From JBIICI01 sp044238935 (GTDB lineage Bacteria; Pseudomonadota; Alphaproteobacteria; Micavibrionales; Micavibrionaceae), in the NCBI GenBank assembly GCA_044238935.1, contig JBIICI010000007.1:1-64000 (forward strand): DNA of 64,000 nt, read 5' to 3'. Both the position numbers and the translations under genes were made by a program. Positions 16,562 through 25,360 of the stretch are shown piece by piece. A model generated the notes under the pieces. That model was not told the origin of the DNA. It saw only the letters and a list, made by a program, of their open reading frames with translations, and ran no database searches. The first letter of the stretch is position 1; the number at the start of each line of letters is the position of its first letter.

Positions 16562-19111
16562 TTAAGACTGAGGCTTATTACTATTTTCACACCCTTTTTT
16601 AAAATGTTCGCAACCAAACCAATAGGGCGTAGCTTTTTCCCAGCTTGTTCCTTTATAGCGGTTTTTAAGAATCGAAAAGGCTTTTCGTGAATAAGATTCG
16701 TGAGATCCATTGGCTTGGCAGCCATATCGGGTCACGCGAATGGCATTGTGCAAATCTGCTGCTCGCATACTTTTTTGACTTGGATCAAAAAAGTTAAACA
16801 CAATATTCACCCATGATTCTTGATCAAGAACCTTATGCGTCAAATAATCAGGGGCAGTAGGAATTTTGCTTAATTGCTTTAAATGATTTTCATCAATTTT
16901 TTGCACATAAGGGTGGGTTGCCAGAAAATCTTTTTGCTTTTGATCAAATTCTGTTCTTTCTGCCTTAAAAAGAGGGGTTTCCTCAAACAATTCTTCTGTC
17001 GCATCATCTGTCTTTAAGGCAATATTTGCGGAATGAATGACGGCGTTTTTCGCTGCATCCATATCATAGCGACACCACCAATTATTATCATTCGGGTTTG
17101 TGATATCAATCGCTGTGAAATCCCCGAGTTGTTTAGGTTGAGATACATGGCTTTCAGTCCACCAATTAAAATCAGCAAACGGTACAGGGCGCATGCGTGG
17201 ATAGCGCATCATAAATTGATAATAATCCAGTGGGTTGTGGTTTTGAATGGCTTTTAAAATATCATCCCTTAAGGGTGGATTTTTTTTAATCGCTAGCATT
17301 GCATATTTGTCGATGATGTCAGGATTTTTTTGCAAAAGCAAAGCCTGCATGAAGGCGGTTCGTGATAAAATATCAGCATTGATTCCTTTCGATGCCAAAC
17401 GGTAATATTCTGTATCAGGCATCAGGTTTATCATTTTTTGAGATAAAGATGATGTTGGGTCAATTTTGATGGCTTCATCCCAATCTTTTGCCAATAAAAA
17501 CCGCCAATGGGTGAAGTCTCTGAAATAATTTTCCCAGTCATTAAAATTGTCATAGCCATAATTGTTTGAAAATTCTTTAACAACAAAATCATTCAATTTT
17601 TGAGCGTTATCTATGCTTCCAGTATAGATTAACCAACGAAAAACACGATCTGTGGTTTGATGATATAGATCATTATAGATAGAAAATGTTGAATAATCTT
17701 TCTTGTCCGTAGGGGTGATGTTATAAAATGCCTTACGATAGCTAAGCAATTCTAGTACTTGTTCAAATTCACCGCGTCCTAAATGAATGCGGATTAAATT
17801 ATCCCATATTGTGTATACGAAATTATAATAAGCGGTGGTTTTATCTGTCCATTGAATGTGCTTAATCATATAATGACCAAGGGGGATAAAGTCATCAATT
17901 TGAGAATCGTTCGGATGAGCACGTTGTAATATAATTTGCAACCACTCAATCCCATCATTCTTTCTGAAATGGGTGATGGCATTTTCAACAATATGTTTAT
18001 TTTCCACCCAATACAAATTGTCAGCTTGATGGAGCGACCATAGCCAATCTGTCTTAAAAATATTAAACGCCCACGCGGATTGCAGCCAATCAACCCTTGA
18101 ATCAATTTTTGCGAGATCGCGTACGGCCTGCATTCTCTCAGAATGATCTAAGGGCACATTGCTTAACCACCAATCCACTCTTTTGCTCTCAACATCGTAA
18201 TAGGGCATAAAAAACCCCAGTTGAATCCATGCATCTGTGCGGCTTGCTAAAGATTGCTGTGTTGATAAATAGGGGTAAGGATTTTCAAAAGCAACTTGCA
18301 CAAGCCATTTTAAAGAATCTAGAATTTTCCCATTATTGGTTTTATGATCTAAATCCACAAATATGCTGTTTTGAGCAATGTTATGAATATCAGAAAGATT
18401 GCTGTCTTTTAAAATTTCATCCACGATCTGTAATTTATTAAAACTGGGGTCTGACTTTAAGCGCAGCACCATATAATAGGCATAAGGGTAAATATCGGTC
18501 ACAGTTTTTGCTTCAGGTAAGCTTAGGATTTGTTCATAATATTCCAAGGCGTCTTCTTCATGGCCTTGGTATAAAAGCAGGCTGGCTTGTTGATAAAGGA
18601 AATCCACAGCCGCACGTTTGGGGAAGGTTTTATAATCAGGTTGCGTTAAAATAACAGATTCCGATGTGGTGTTTGATCCACCATAAGTTCCTGCACACGC
18701 GTTGAGCACAAGATTTTGATTGATCGCCCAAAATTGAATATAGTTTTGGGGAATATCGGACTGTTTGCGTAGATTATTGAGGCGCTGAATAGCTAAGGTG
18801 TAATTGCAATCTTCACGGTCATTATTTTCGACAACATCATTGATTCCTAATTCCTTAAGGTTGATTGACCATTGGCTTTGGGTTGCAATAATCTTGTCAC
18901 CTGATCCATAGCTATAATATCTGTCAAAATATTCAATCCCATCTTTATAGTCAAAATAGCCAATGTCCAAAGGGATAGAGAGTCGTTCTAATAACAAAAT
19001 CTGTTTTGGAATGTCAGGTTTTTGTGATGCAGCCAATGCAGCATGCGCATTGGAAATGTTGGCTAATAAAACGCTCAAGCATATTATGTGTAGAATCTTT
19101 TTTTTGAACAT
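16562..19111 (-). CDS. Large secreted protein of unknown function
   Basis: I do not recognise this 849-residue protein. The ATG at 19111 gives a clean signal peptide (MFKKKILHIICLSVLLANIS followed by Ala-rich residues and a NAHA-A cleavage-like site), whereas the TTG at 19174 would bury it. The mature part is rich in Trp, Tyr and Asp, predominantly helical by eye, with a stretch near 195-240 (YEQILSLPEAKTVTDIYPYA) reminiscent of tetratricopeptide helices; six Cys are spread thinly and cluster toward the C-terminus (YGCQ, FGCEH, KGCEN), suggesting disulfides in the periplasm. It stands alone, downstream of no visible operon, and diverges from the XRE/CDPS pair. Confidence 0.8.
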   Translation of the reverse strand: MFKKKILHIICLSVLLANISNAHAALAASQKPDIPKQILLLERLSIPLDIGYFDYKDGIEYFDRYYSYGSGDKIIATQSQWSINLKELGINDVVENNDREDCNYTLAIQRLNNLRKQSDIPQNYIQFWAINQNLVLNACAGTYGGSNTTSESVILTQPDYKTFPKRAAVDFLYQQASLLLYQGHEEDALEYYEQILSLPEAKTVTDIYPYAYYMVLRLKSDPSFNKLQIVDEILKDSNLSDIHNIAQNSIFVDLDHKTNNGKILDSLKWLVQVAFENPYPYLSTQQSLASRTDAWIQLGFFMPYYDVESKRVDWWLSNVPLDHSERMQAVRDLAKIDSRVDWLQSAWAFNIFKTDWLWSLHQADNLYWVENKHIVENAITHFRKNDGIEWLQIILQRAHPNDSQIDDFIPLGHYMIKHIQWTDKTTAYYNFVYTIWDNLIRIHLGRGEFEQVLELLSYRKAFYNITPTDKKDYSTFSIYNDLYHQTTDRVFRWLIYTGSIDNAQKLNDFVVKEFSNNYGYDNFNDWENYFRDFTHWRFLLAKDWDEAIKIDPTSSLSQKMINLMPDTEYYRLASKGINADILSRTAFMQALLLQKNPDIIDKYAMLAIKKNPPLRDDILKAIQNHNPLDYYQFMMRYPRMRPVPFADFNWWTESHVSQPKQLGDFTAIDITNPNDNNWWCRYDMDAAKNAVIHSANIALKTDDATEELFEETPLFKAERTEFDQKQKDFLATHPYVQKIDENHLKQLSKIPTAPDYLTHKVLDQESWVNIVFNFFDPSQKSMRAADLHNAIRVTRYGCQANGSHESYSRKAFSILKNRYKGTSWEKATPYWFGCEHFKKGCENSNKPQS

Positions 19112-19216
19112 GACAGTGCAGCTATTGGGGGTGGGTATAATAAATGACTCTACTATAAATATAAGTAAAATCAAGTTTTATTGAGGAACGCCCATCTCTC
19201 TCAAGTCACAGAAAAA

Positions 19217-19256
19217 ATCGTTCAAACCAGATTTGTGGGAATCTGTTTTGAACGAT
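19217..19256. other. 40-nt hairpin with 17-bp arms in the 355-bp divergent gap
   Basis: ATCGTTCAAACCAGATT (19217-19233) and AATCTGTTTTGAACGAT (19240-19256) pair with one mismatch around a TGTGGG loop. On the minus strand the hairpin is followed at once by six T, the shape of an intrinsic terminator, although no leftward gene ends here. A short second hairpin, CCGT/ACGG then TCTTTTTT, lies at 19292-19309 on the plus strand. The gap (19112-19466) separates two divergent genes, so these could end a small RNA, attenuate the 849-residue gene, or be an operator. I see nothing else in the gap but AT-rich DNA. Confidence 0.6.
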
Positions 19257-19466
19257 CTGTTTTATTATTTATTTTATCCTGTTCAACTGCGCCGTTATGA
19301 CGGTCTTTTTTGTCTGTTCTTTTAATCGTTTTTATTTTAAGGAGTGTTTTTGTTTAAACTCTGTCTTAATATTTTTAAAGTTATACTGGATGAAATTCAT
19401 TCTGTCAAATATTTTTTTAAAGTAGGCTTTATTTTTTTTAAATAGTTGTGTATTGTTGGGCTTATC

Positions 19467-20093
19467 ATGATTACAAAAGAACAATGTCGCGCCGCCCGCG
19501 CTTTTTTAGATTGGTCACAGGGGGATTTAGCCAAGCGGGCGGATCTTTCCTTGCCCTCTATTTGTGCGTTTGAACGCGGTCAAACAAAGCCCGAAGTGGC
19601 GACATTAAACCGAATTAAAGAAGTCTTAGTTGCCCAAGGCATTGAATTTTTGGGAAATCAAGGCATCCAGAAAGTTGAAACGCCTATTTATTATTTTGAA
19701 GGCGATGGGTGGATTTCAAAATTATTGGATGATGTCATTCATACATTAAAAAATTATGAAGGATCGAAAGATTTGTTGATTTTACAGGCGGATGATTCCA
19801 AAACACCGCCTGAAATCAGACAAAAAATTGATATGATTGAATCAATGGGGGCAAAAGTTCTAACCTTGATTGAAGAGGGTAGTCAAAATATTAAAGGTGA
19901 TCCCGAAAGTTATCGATATATTCCAAAAGAATATTTTTTAAACTTTTTTTGCTTTATCTATGGAAATAATTATGCTATATGTGATGAAATAAGACATAAA
20001 GCAACGGTACATCATGATGTTAATCTAGCTGAATCACAAAGGCGGATTTTTGCATGGTTGTGGTCAGTTGCTAAGCCATTTAACAGAGAGTGA
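19467..20093 (+). CDS. XRE-family transcriptional regulator with a C-terminal domain
   Basis: About 208 residues from the ATG at 19467 (a TTG at 19446 is less likely). The N-terminal helix-turn-helix covers about residues 1-60 (ITKEQCRAARAFLDWSQGDL, then LSLPSICAFERGQTKP). The remaining 140 residues form an alpha/beta domain with IESMGAKVLTLIEEG and YIPKEYFLNFF, seen in several alphaproteobacterial regulators of unknown ligand. Only 4 bases separate it from the cyclodipeptide-synthase-like gene, so the two are probably one operon and the regulator may control it. Ligand and target sites are unknown. Confidence 0.8.
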   Translation: MITKEQCRAARAFLDWSQGDLAKRADLSLPSICAFERGQTKPEVATLNRIKEVLVAQGIEFLGNQGIQKVETPIYYFEGDGWISKLLDDVIHTLKNYEGSKDLLILQADDSKTPPEIRQKIDMIESMGAKVLTLIEEGSQNIKGDPESYRYIPKEYFLNFFCFIYGNNYAICDEIRHKATVHHDVNLAESQRRIFAWLWSVAKPFNRE

Positions 20094-20097
20094 ATAT

Positions 20098-20913
20098 ATG
20101 TTAGAAGAAGACCCAAAAGAAGCTTTGCTGAGTATTAGTTGTGGAAATCGGAATTTTACGTCTGATCTTGTTGCAAAATCAATAGAAACATTGATAAAAC
20201 GCCATGGTAAAATCAAAATTGGACTTTATGATACATTGCGCCGACATCATTATCAATATTTGGGTAATGATCAGGATGTTGCGCGCAAGGAAGCTTTGTT
20301 AGAGGGTGATCGTTGGCTAAAAAAGAATAAAGATATTCTGGAAAAATACAAAGACAATATAACACTGTATCGTTATGATGAATTTAAGGCGCTTGACTCT
20401 GATTTGTATGATCAATCTGGAAAACATCTTGAATTATTTTATAACAGTGAGGCAGGTATTCAGTTTAAAGAGTCTGTTTGTGATGGTATATTAAGTCTTT
20501 GGAACGCACGTGTTCAAAGAGGGCAAGAAAAATATGAGGAGATTAAGCCTGATTTTTCGAAGCTCTGGGTCGATGAAGCAGAACGTGATGAAACGGTATC
20601 AATTCATTTTCTTCGTTATTCTTTCAAATATGTTTTTGATGAGTTGGCAGCCGCAAATTCATTTTGGCATCATAACCCAAATACGATTGATTATTATTTC
20701 GGCGATGCCCCTGATTTTTTGACTTATATTAGTAAACTTCCATCTGCCCCTGAAGGGCTAGAGGGGCTTTGGTGTCATAAGACTGTATCGCTTTTGTCAA
20801 CGGAATTTAATCTAAATGCTGCAAGCCTTACACCAGAAAATCAATTCATAACAAAGCCTACAGTTCCTGTTTCTGTGCCGACTACATCTTCTAAGCTGCA
20901 ACTTCATCCATAA
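20098..20913 (+). CDS. Probable cyclodipeptide synthase (CDPS-like)
   Basis: A 271-residue protein. Its pattern follows AlbC-type cyclodipeptide synthases, which use two aminoacyl-tRNAs to make diketopiperazines: SISCGN (Ser14, matching catalytic Ser37 and Asn40 of AlbC), a charged helix ARKEALLEGDRWLKK (tRNA-contacting helix), then YVFDELAA with Tyr178 and Glu182 in the same spacing as AlbC Tyr178/Glu182, and IDYYF where families have Tyr202-His203 or Tyr202-Pro203; here the second residue is Tyr. The start ATG at 20098 has GAGAG upstream; a GTG-free longer frame from 20050 overlaps the regulator and is rejected. Its last 23 bases overlap smc. A Pro/Thr-rich tail ends it. I did this alignment by eye from memory. 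Confidence 0.68.
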   Translation: MLEEDPKEALLSISCGNRNFTSDLVAKSIETLIKRHGKIKIGLYDTLRRHHYQYLGNDQDVARKEALLEGDRWLKKNKDILEKYKDNITLYRYDEFKALDSDLYDQSGKHLELFYNSEAGIQFKESVCDGILSLWNARVQRGQEKYEEIKPDFSKLWVDEAERDETVSIHFLRYSFKYVFDELAAANSFWHHNPNTIDYYFGDAPDFLTYISKLPSAPEGLEGLWCHKTVSLLSTEFNLNAASLTPENQFITKPTVPVSVPTTSSKLQLHP

Positions 20914-23900
20914 ACGCCAGCTGCTGTTGGATGTCCATAGAGATCAGCTGCGATACGCCTTTTTCACGCATGGTCACGCCATACAGGCAATCCATGCGTG
21001 CCATTGTTAGGCGGTGGTGGGTGATGACGAGGAATCGCGTTAGACCCTTGGCGGCGAATTCGTCCAGCAGGTCACAGAACCGATCCACATTGGCATCATC
21101 CAGCGGCGCATCAACCTCATCAAGGACGCAAATGGGGGAGGGGTTTGCCATGAACATGGCGAAAATCAGGGCAATGGCGGTCATGGTTTGCTCTCCACCT
21201 GACAACAGAGAAAGAGATTGCAGCGATTTCCCCGGAGGTTGCGCGTAAATTTCCAAGCCTGAATCGGTTTCAGAGTCAAATTCAATCAGTTTCAAATAGG
21301 CCTGTCCACCGCCAAAAAGCCGTACGAAAATATTGGAAAAATAGCCGTTAATCAGCGTAAAGGCGGTTTGGATACGCGATTTTGCCTCTTTATTCAATTT
21401 ATCAATCGCGCTGCGGAGTTCCTCAACGGCTTTTGTTAAATCTTCATGTTCGGATAGGATCAGCCCTAATTCTTGTTCGATTTCAATACATTCTTCCTCA
21501 GCGCGGAGGTTCACGCCGCCAATTTGTTCGCGCTTTTGGTGGGTGCTGTCGCGCTCTTTTTTGTAACGCTCTAAATCCACTATATTTAGGGCGTAATCGG
21601 GCAGGTGCGTGGTGACGTGATGATGAATTTGCGTGGGGCTTTGGTCGAAACGCTCCGATAAAGTGATTTCGGTTTTTGCCATATCTTCATTCACGGCTTG
21701 GAATAAAGCGTTAAAATGCGCCCGCTGTTCGCGGCCATTGTTGATTTGCTCTTGGATTGATTGCGTGAAGTCATTTAAGGACTTTAGCGCATCACGCGAT
21801 TCCAAAAACCGCGTCAAGGTGGCTTGATAATCACGATCCATATGGGTGATTTGATCCTGTAAAGCTGCAATTTCATCGGCTACGCTGATTTGTGTGGCTA
21901 ACGCATCGCGTTTTTCGGTGAGTTCCGTTTCACGCGCTTGCATTTTTTGCTGGCGTTCTGTGTCATGGATTTTCTTATTGCGCAGCGAAATCAGATCATC
22001 CTGCATTGCCTGATGACGGGCTTTTTGGCGGTTTTGATTGTCTTGGTGGGTGCGTGCATCCAGTTGCGCCTGTTGGTGGGTGGTACGGGCGGTATCCAGT
22101 GCGGTTTTATGGTCTTGGACAATGCGTTCTTGGCGCGTAAAATAATCGCCATCGAAATTTTGTTTTTGTGCCGTTAAGGGCGGCAGGGTTTCCGTTTCCA
22201 GCGTGATGCGGCTTTGGGTAATATCCTGATATTCTTTTTCATAGCGATTGATGAGGGTTTGAAGTTCAAACTGTTTCTTATCCAACGCCATCTTGCGCTG
22301 TTCAATGCCCTTTTGGGCTTGATTGATTTTTTGAATGGATTGCGTCGCCTGTTCAATAGATTGGCGGTGCTGTTTCAACAGGGCAGCATTTTGCTGATTC
22401 TCAGTTTGAGTAAGAGTCAGGTTTTCTGTCACCTCTTGCAACATAGGTGCTAGGGCTTGCAAACGGTTTTTTTGTTGCAAATATTGCGCGATGCGATCCC
22501 CCGATTCCGCGCGTGCATGAAAACCATCCCAACGCCATAACGCGCCGTCTATGCTTACAAGGCTATATCCACGCGGCAGGGCAGCAATAAGGGGGGCGAT
22601 GTCTTTTGAATCCGTGACCAATACCGCATTAAGTGCGTGTTTTAATCGCCCCAAAACCGCACCTTCGCCCTCACAAAAATCGCTTAAAGTCTTTAAGTTC
22701 TGGAGGGCAGGGGGCAGGGGGGCTGGGTCATGATCTTTGGCATCCTGCCATTGCAAGGGGGCATTATCTTGAATGGATGCCATTAAGCCCTCGCCCAAAG
22801 CGCGGGATAACGCGTTTTCATAGCCTTGTTTGGTTTTTAAACCTGTAATGACAGGGGCAAATGCGTGGTCTTGGTATAAATCGGTGACGGATTTCAGGGT
22901 TTTATATTCACCCTCCAAAGCTGCCTTGTTTTGTGTGTATTGTGCCTCGGTTTGGCGGTCTTTTGTGAGGGTGGATTCTAAGTCCTTGACGCGTTCTTGA
23001 TCCGCTTTGACCCGATTATCCAATGCGGTTTTATCTGTCTGTATTTGGCTTAATTCCGCCTCAATGGCTGCCATATCATCCAGATGATTTAGGTCGTTTT
23101 TTAAACTTTCTAATCGATCTTTTAAGCCTTGTTCTTGGCGCAAGAGCGTGGATAATTGCGTTTGCGCCTCTTTCTCACGCTGCAAAATTTGGTCATATCC
23201 CATACGGGCTTGTAAAAATTCCGTATGCGCCGCTTGGTAGGTTTGATCTTTTTGAGTTAGGTCTTCTTGCGCTTTATCAACAGCATCATGCAGGGATTTT
23301 AGATGGGATTCATTTTCGTTCTGTGCCGCTTCAATCTGGATTTTCTCTTGCTCTAATGCCTCAATGCGTGCCCTTAAATCCTGCAAATTCTGGGTCATAT
23401 ATTGCTGATCTTGGATCAGTTGCTGCCATGCGCCCTCCAGCTCTGTTTGCTTTTCAATGCGTTGCTTTTCTTGGTTTTTCATGTGCGATAGGCGCATTTC
23501 AAGGCTGGATTTCTTACCCTGCGCAAGGATTTCTTCGCGCTTTAAGGTTTCCACTTGCTCATTCAACGCATCGCGGGCTTGGGTTTGCTTTTGGCTTTCC
23601 AGCATTAAATTGGCTAGGTTTTGATCGCACTCTTCAAATGCATGCTGTAAATCTTTGCGCCGTTCCAGCAGTTGCGCCCATTCAATCCATGCAATGACCA
23701 TATCCAGATCACGGATCAGCTGGTTATATTCGCGGTATTTTTCCGCCTGTTTGGCTTGACGTTTTAAGGTTTGATAGCGTGTTTCTAACCCCCCAAGGCT
23801 GTCCTTGACCCGTGTCAGATTTTGATCTGTGGCACGCAGGCGCGTTTCGGCCTCTTGACGTCTTGCATACAAGCCGCTGACCCCAGCCGCATCTTCCAAC

Positions 23901-24391
23901 ACTTGGCGGCGTTGGGCAGGGCGGGCGGTAATCATTTCGGTAATACGGCCTTGCGATACCAAAAAGGGGGATGTATGGCCGCCCATAATATCGGCAAAGA
24001 ATGTTTGTACATCACGCGCACGGGCGGATTTGCCGTTCATTTTATAATCTGAACCGCTTTCGCGTTGAATTTTACGCGACACTTCAATCTGTTCCCATTG
24101 CGTGAAGGGGGCAGGGGCGGTTTTGTTGGGATTGTCAATCACCAAGGTAACTTCCGCCATCGACCGCGCAGGGCGTTTTTCGGTGCCGTTAAAGATCACA
24201 TCATCCATGCCATCGCCGCGCATCTTCCGTGCGGAGCTCTCACCCATGACCCAGCGCAAGGCTTCCACCAGATTGGATTTGCCGCATCCGTTAGGCCCGA
24301 CAATGCCCGTCAAACCGTGCTGGATATCCAGATCGGTTTTTTCAACAAAGGATTTGAAGCCTTGTAATTTCAAACGGGCAAAGGCAACCAT
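20891..24391 (-). CDS. smc: Chromosome segregation protein SMC
   Basis: A 1166-residue SMC ATPase. Walker A is GPNGCGKSNL at residues 32-41; two long coiled coils flank a hinge at about 500-640 (VITGLKTKQGYENALSRALG is its start); the C-terminal head has the signature LSGGEQTMTA and Walker B with VLDEVDAPLDD. With ScpA and ScpB, encoded at 34.3-35.8 kb in this window, it forms the condensin that compacts and segregates the chromosome. It follows the DsbA-like gene by 11 bases, an arrangement common in alphaproteobacteria. Its stop codon overlaps the convergent CDPS-like gene by 23 bases. Confidence 0.97.
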   Translation of the reverse strand: MVAFARLKLQGFKSFVEKTDLDIQHGLTGIVGPNGCGKSNLVEALRWVMGESSARKMRGDGMDDVIFNGTEKRPARSMAEVTLVIDNPNKTAPAPFTQWEQIEVSRKIQRESGSDYKMNGKSARARDVQTFFADIMGGHTSPFLVSQGRITEMITARPAQRRQVLEDAAGVSGLYARRQEAETRLRATDQNLTRVKDSLGGLETRYQTLKRQAKQAEKYREYNQLIRDLDMVIAWIEWAQLLERRKDLQHAFEECDQNLANLMLESQKQTQARDALNEQVETLKREEILAQGKKSSLEMRLSHMKNQEKQRIEKQTELEGAWQQLIQDQQYMTQNLQDLRARIEALEQEKIQIEAAQNENESHLKSLHDAVDKAQEDLTQKDQTYQAAHTEFLQARMGYDQILQREKEAQTQLSTLLRQEQGLKDRLESLKNDLNHLDDMAAIEAELSQIQTDKTALDNRVKADQERVKDLESTLTKDRQTEAQYTQNKAALEGEYKTLKSVTDLYQDHAFAPVITGLKTKQGYENALSRALGEGLMASIQDNAPLQWQDAKDHDPAPLPPALQNLKTLSDFCEGEGAVLGRLKHALNAVLVTDSKDIAPLIAALPRGYSLVSIDGALWRWDGFHARAESGDRIAQYLQQKNRLQALAPMLQEVTENLTLTQTENQQNAALLKQHRQSIEQATQSIQKINQAQKGIEQRKMALDKKQFELQTLINRYEKEYQDITQSRITLETETLPPLTAQKQNFDGDYFTRQERIVQDHKTALDTARTTHQQAQLDARTHQDNQNRQKARHQAMQDDLISLRNKKIHDTERQQKMQARETELTEKRDALATQISVADEIAALQDQITHMDRDYQATLTRFLESRDALKSLNDFTQSIQEQINNGREQRAHFNALFQAVNEDMAKTEITLSERFDQSPTQIHHHVTTHLPDYALNIVDLERYKKERDSTHQKREQIGGVNLRAEEECIEIEQELGLILSEHEDLTKAVEELRSAIDKLNKEAKSRIQTAFTLINGYFSNIFVRLFGGGQAYLKLIEFDSETDSGLEIYAQPPGKSLQSLSLLSGGEQTMTAIALIFAMFMANPSPICVLDEVDAPLDDANVDRFCDLLDEFAAKGLTRFLVITHHRLTMARMDCLYGVTMREKGVSQLISMDIQQQLAFMDEVAA

Positions 24392-24402
24392 GATTTATTG
24401 AT

Positions 24403-25257
24403 TTAATAATTCATTAAATTTGTGCCTGCGGCAGGGGCATTCTCATTGGTTTGGGGCGTTGATACAGGAATACCAAAAGCCTTTTCAAATTCGCTGATCG
24501 GCTGCACGCCTTTGATGATTGTCTTGCCGCCATTAATGACAAAAGTCGGGGTTGAGTCGATTTTGTGGGTTTTTTGCGCGTCTTCTAAGTCGCTTAAGAC
24601 TTTTTTGGCGGCATCTTCATTATCTACACATCCTTTGAATTGCCCCTCTGTTAAGCCAATTAATTTGGCATTTTGTGCCAAAATATCCATATAATTTTGC
24701 TCAAAAGCCCATTTTTCCTGTGTGTCAAACAGGAATCCAAGGAATTTTTGACGCGCCTCATTTTCAGGCAAGCAGCTGACCGCCAATGCACCATGCAGGG
24801 CAGGGGCATTTAAAGGGAAATGGTGGTAACGCAAAAACACTTTGCCGGTATCAATATAGGATTTTTTCAATTCCTGAAACGTGCTTTTGTAAAATGCCGC
24901 GCAATGCCCACAGCTAAGGGAGGCATATTCATCAACAATAATAGCCGCCTTTGGATCACCATAGGTGATGGTGTTATCAAAGATTGCAGGGGTTTTTGTC
25001 GTTGTGGCATTGGCTGCCTCATCTTTTGTGCTATCTTTCGGGGCATCCTGAGTTTCAGATTTTTCCTCTGTCTCAGGTTTTTCATCTTTCATTTCATCGG
25101 AATCTGGTTTTACATCATCTTTTGGGGTGACTTCTTGGGTTGCAACCAAGGCGGCCTCTTTTTTCGCCGATACGGATTTTAAACCCACCGTGCCAATGGC
25201 TATAAACGCCACCGCAAACGCACCCAATAACAATGATTTTTTTAGATTCGCAGACAT
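24403..25257 (-). CDS. DsbA-family thiol:disulfide oxidoreductase, membrane-anchored
   Basis: About 284 residues from the ATG at 25257, which has AAAGGA upstream. A single N-terminal hydrophobic segment (LLLGAFAVAFIAIGTVGL) anchors it; an acidic Asp/Glu/Lys-rich linker to about residue 85 precedes a thioredoxin fold with the active site SLSCGHCAAF and the cis-Pro in STPTFVING. The protein should act in the periplasm in disulfide formation or isomerisation. It lies upstream of smc, the usual alphaproteobacterial neighbour. Two further DsbA-like proteins are at 61.5-63 kb. Redox direction cannot be told from sequence. Confidence 0.88.
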   Translation of the reverse strand: MSANLKKSLLLGAFAVAFIAIGTVGLKSVSAKKEAALVATQEVTPKDDVKPDSDEMKDEKPETEEKSETQDAPKDSTKDEAANATTTKTPAIFDNTITYGDPKAAIIVDEYASLSCGHCAAFYKSTFQELKKSYIDTGKVFLRYHHFPLNAPALHGALAVSCLPENEARQKFLGFLFDTQEKWAFEQNYMDILAQNAKLIGLTEGQFKGCVDNEDAAKKVLSDLEDAQKTHKIDSTPTFVINGGKTIIKGVQPISEFEKAFGIPVSTPQTNENAPAAGTNLMNY

Positions 25258-25360
25258 AGATGATGATCCTTTCAATATTTTTCATGTATTTTATGGGATC
25301 GGCTGAAAAAAGCAATGGGGTAAATATATTGTTTGTATGGATTGCTTTGATTTTGGGGTG

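Noticed and set aside
20050..20097. An upstream start for the CDPS-like protein inside the regulator gene
   Set aside because: The ATG at 20098 has a ribosome site (GAGAG) and follows the regulator stop by four bases; the extension has no family counterpart.
23023..23697. A 224-codon open frame on the plus strand opposite smc
   Set aside because: Antisense shadow of the SMC coiled coil; composition is that of reversed Glu/Gln/Leu codons.
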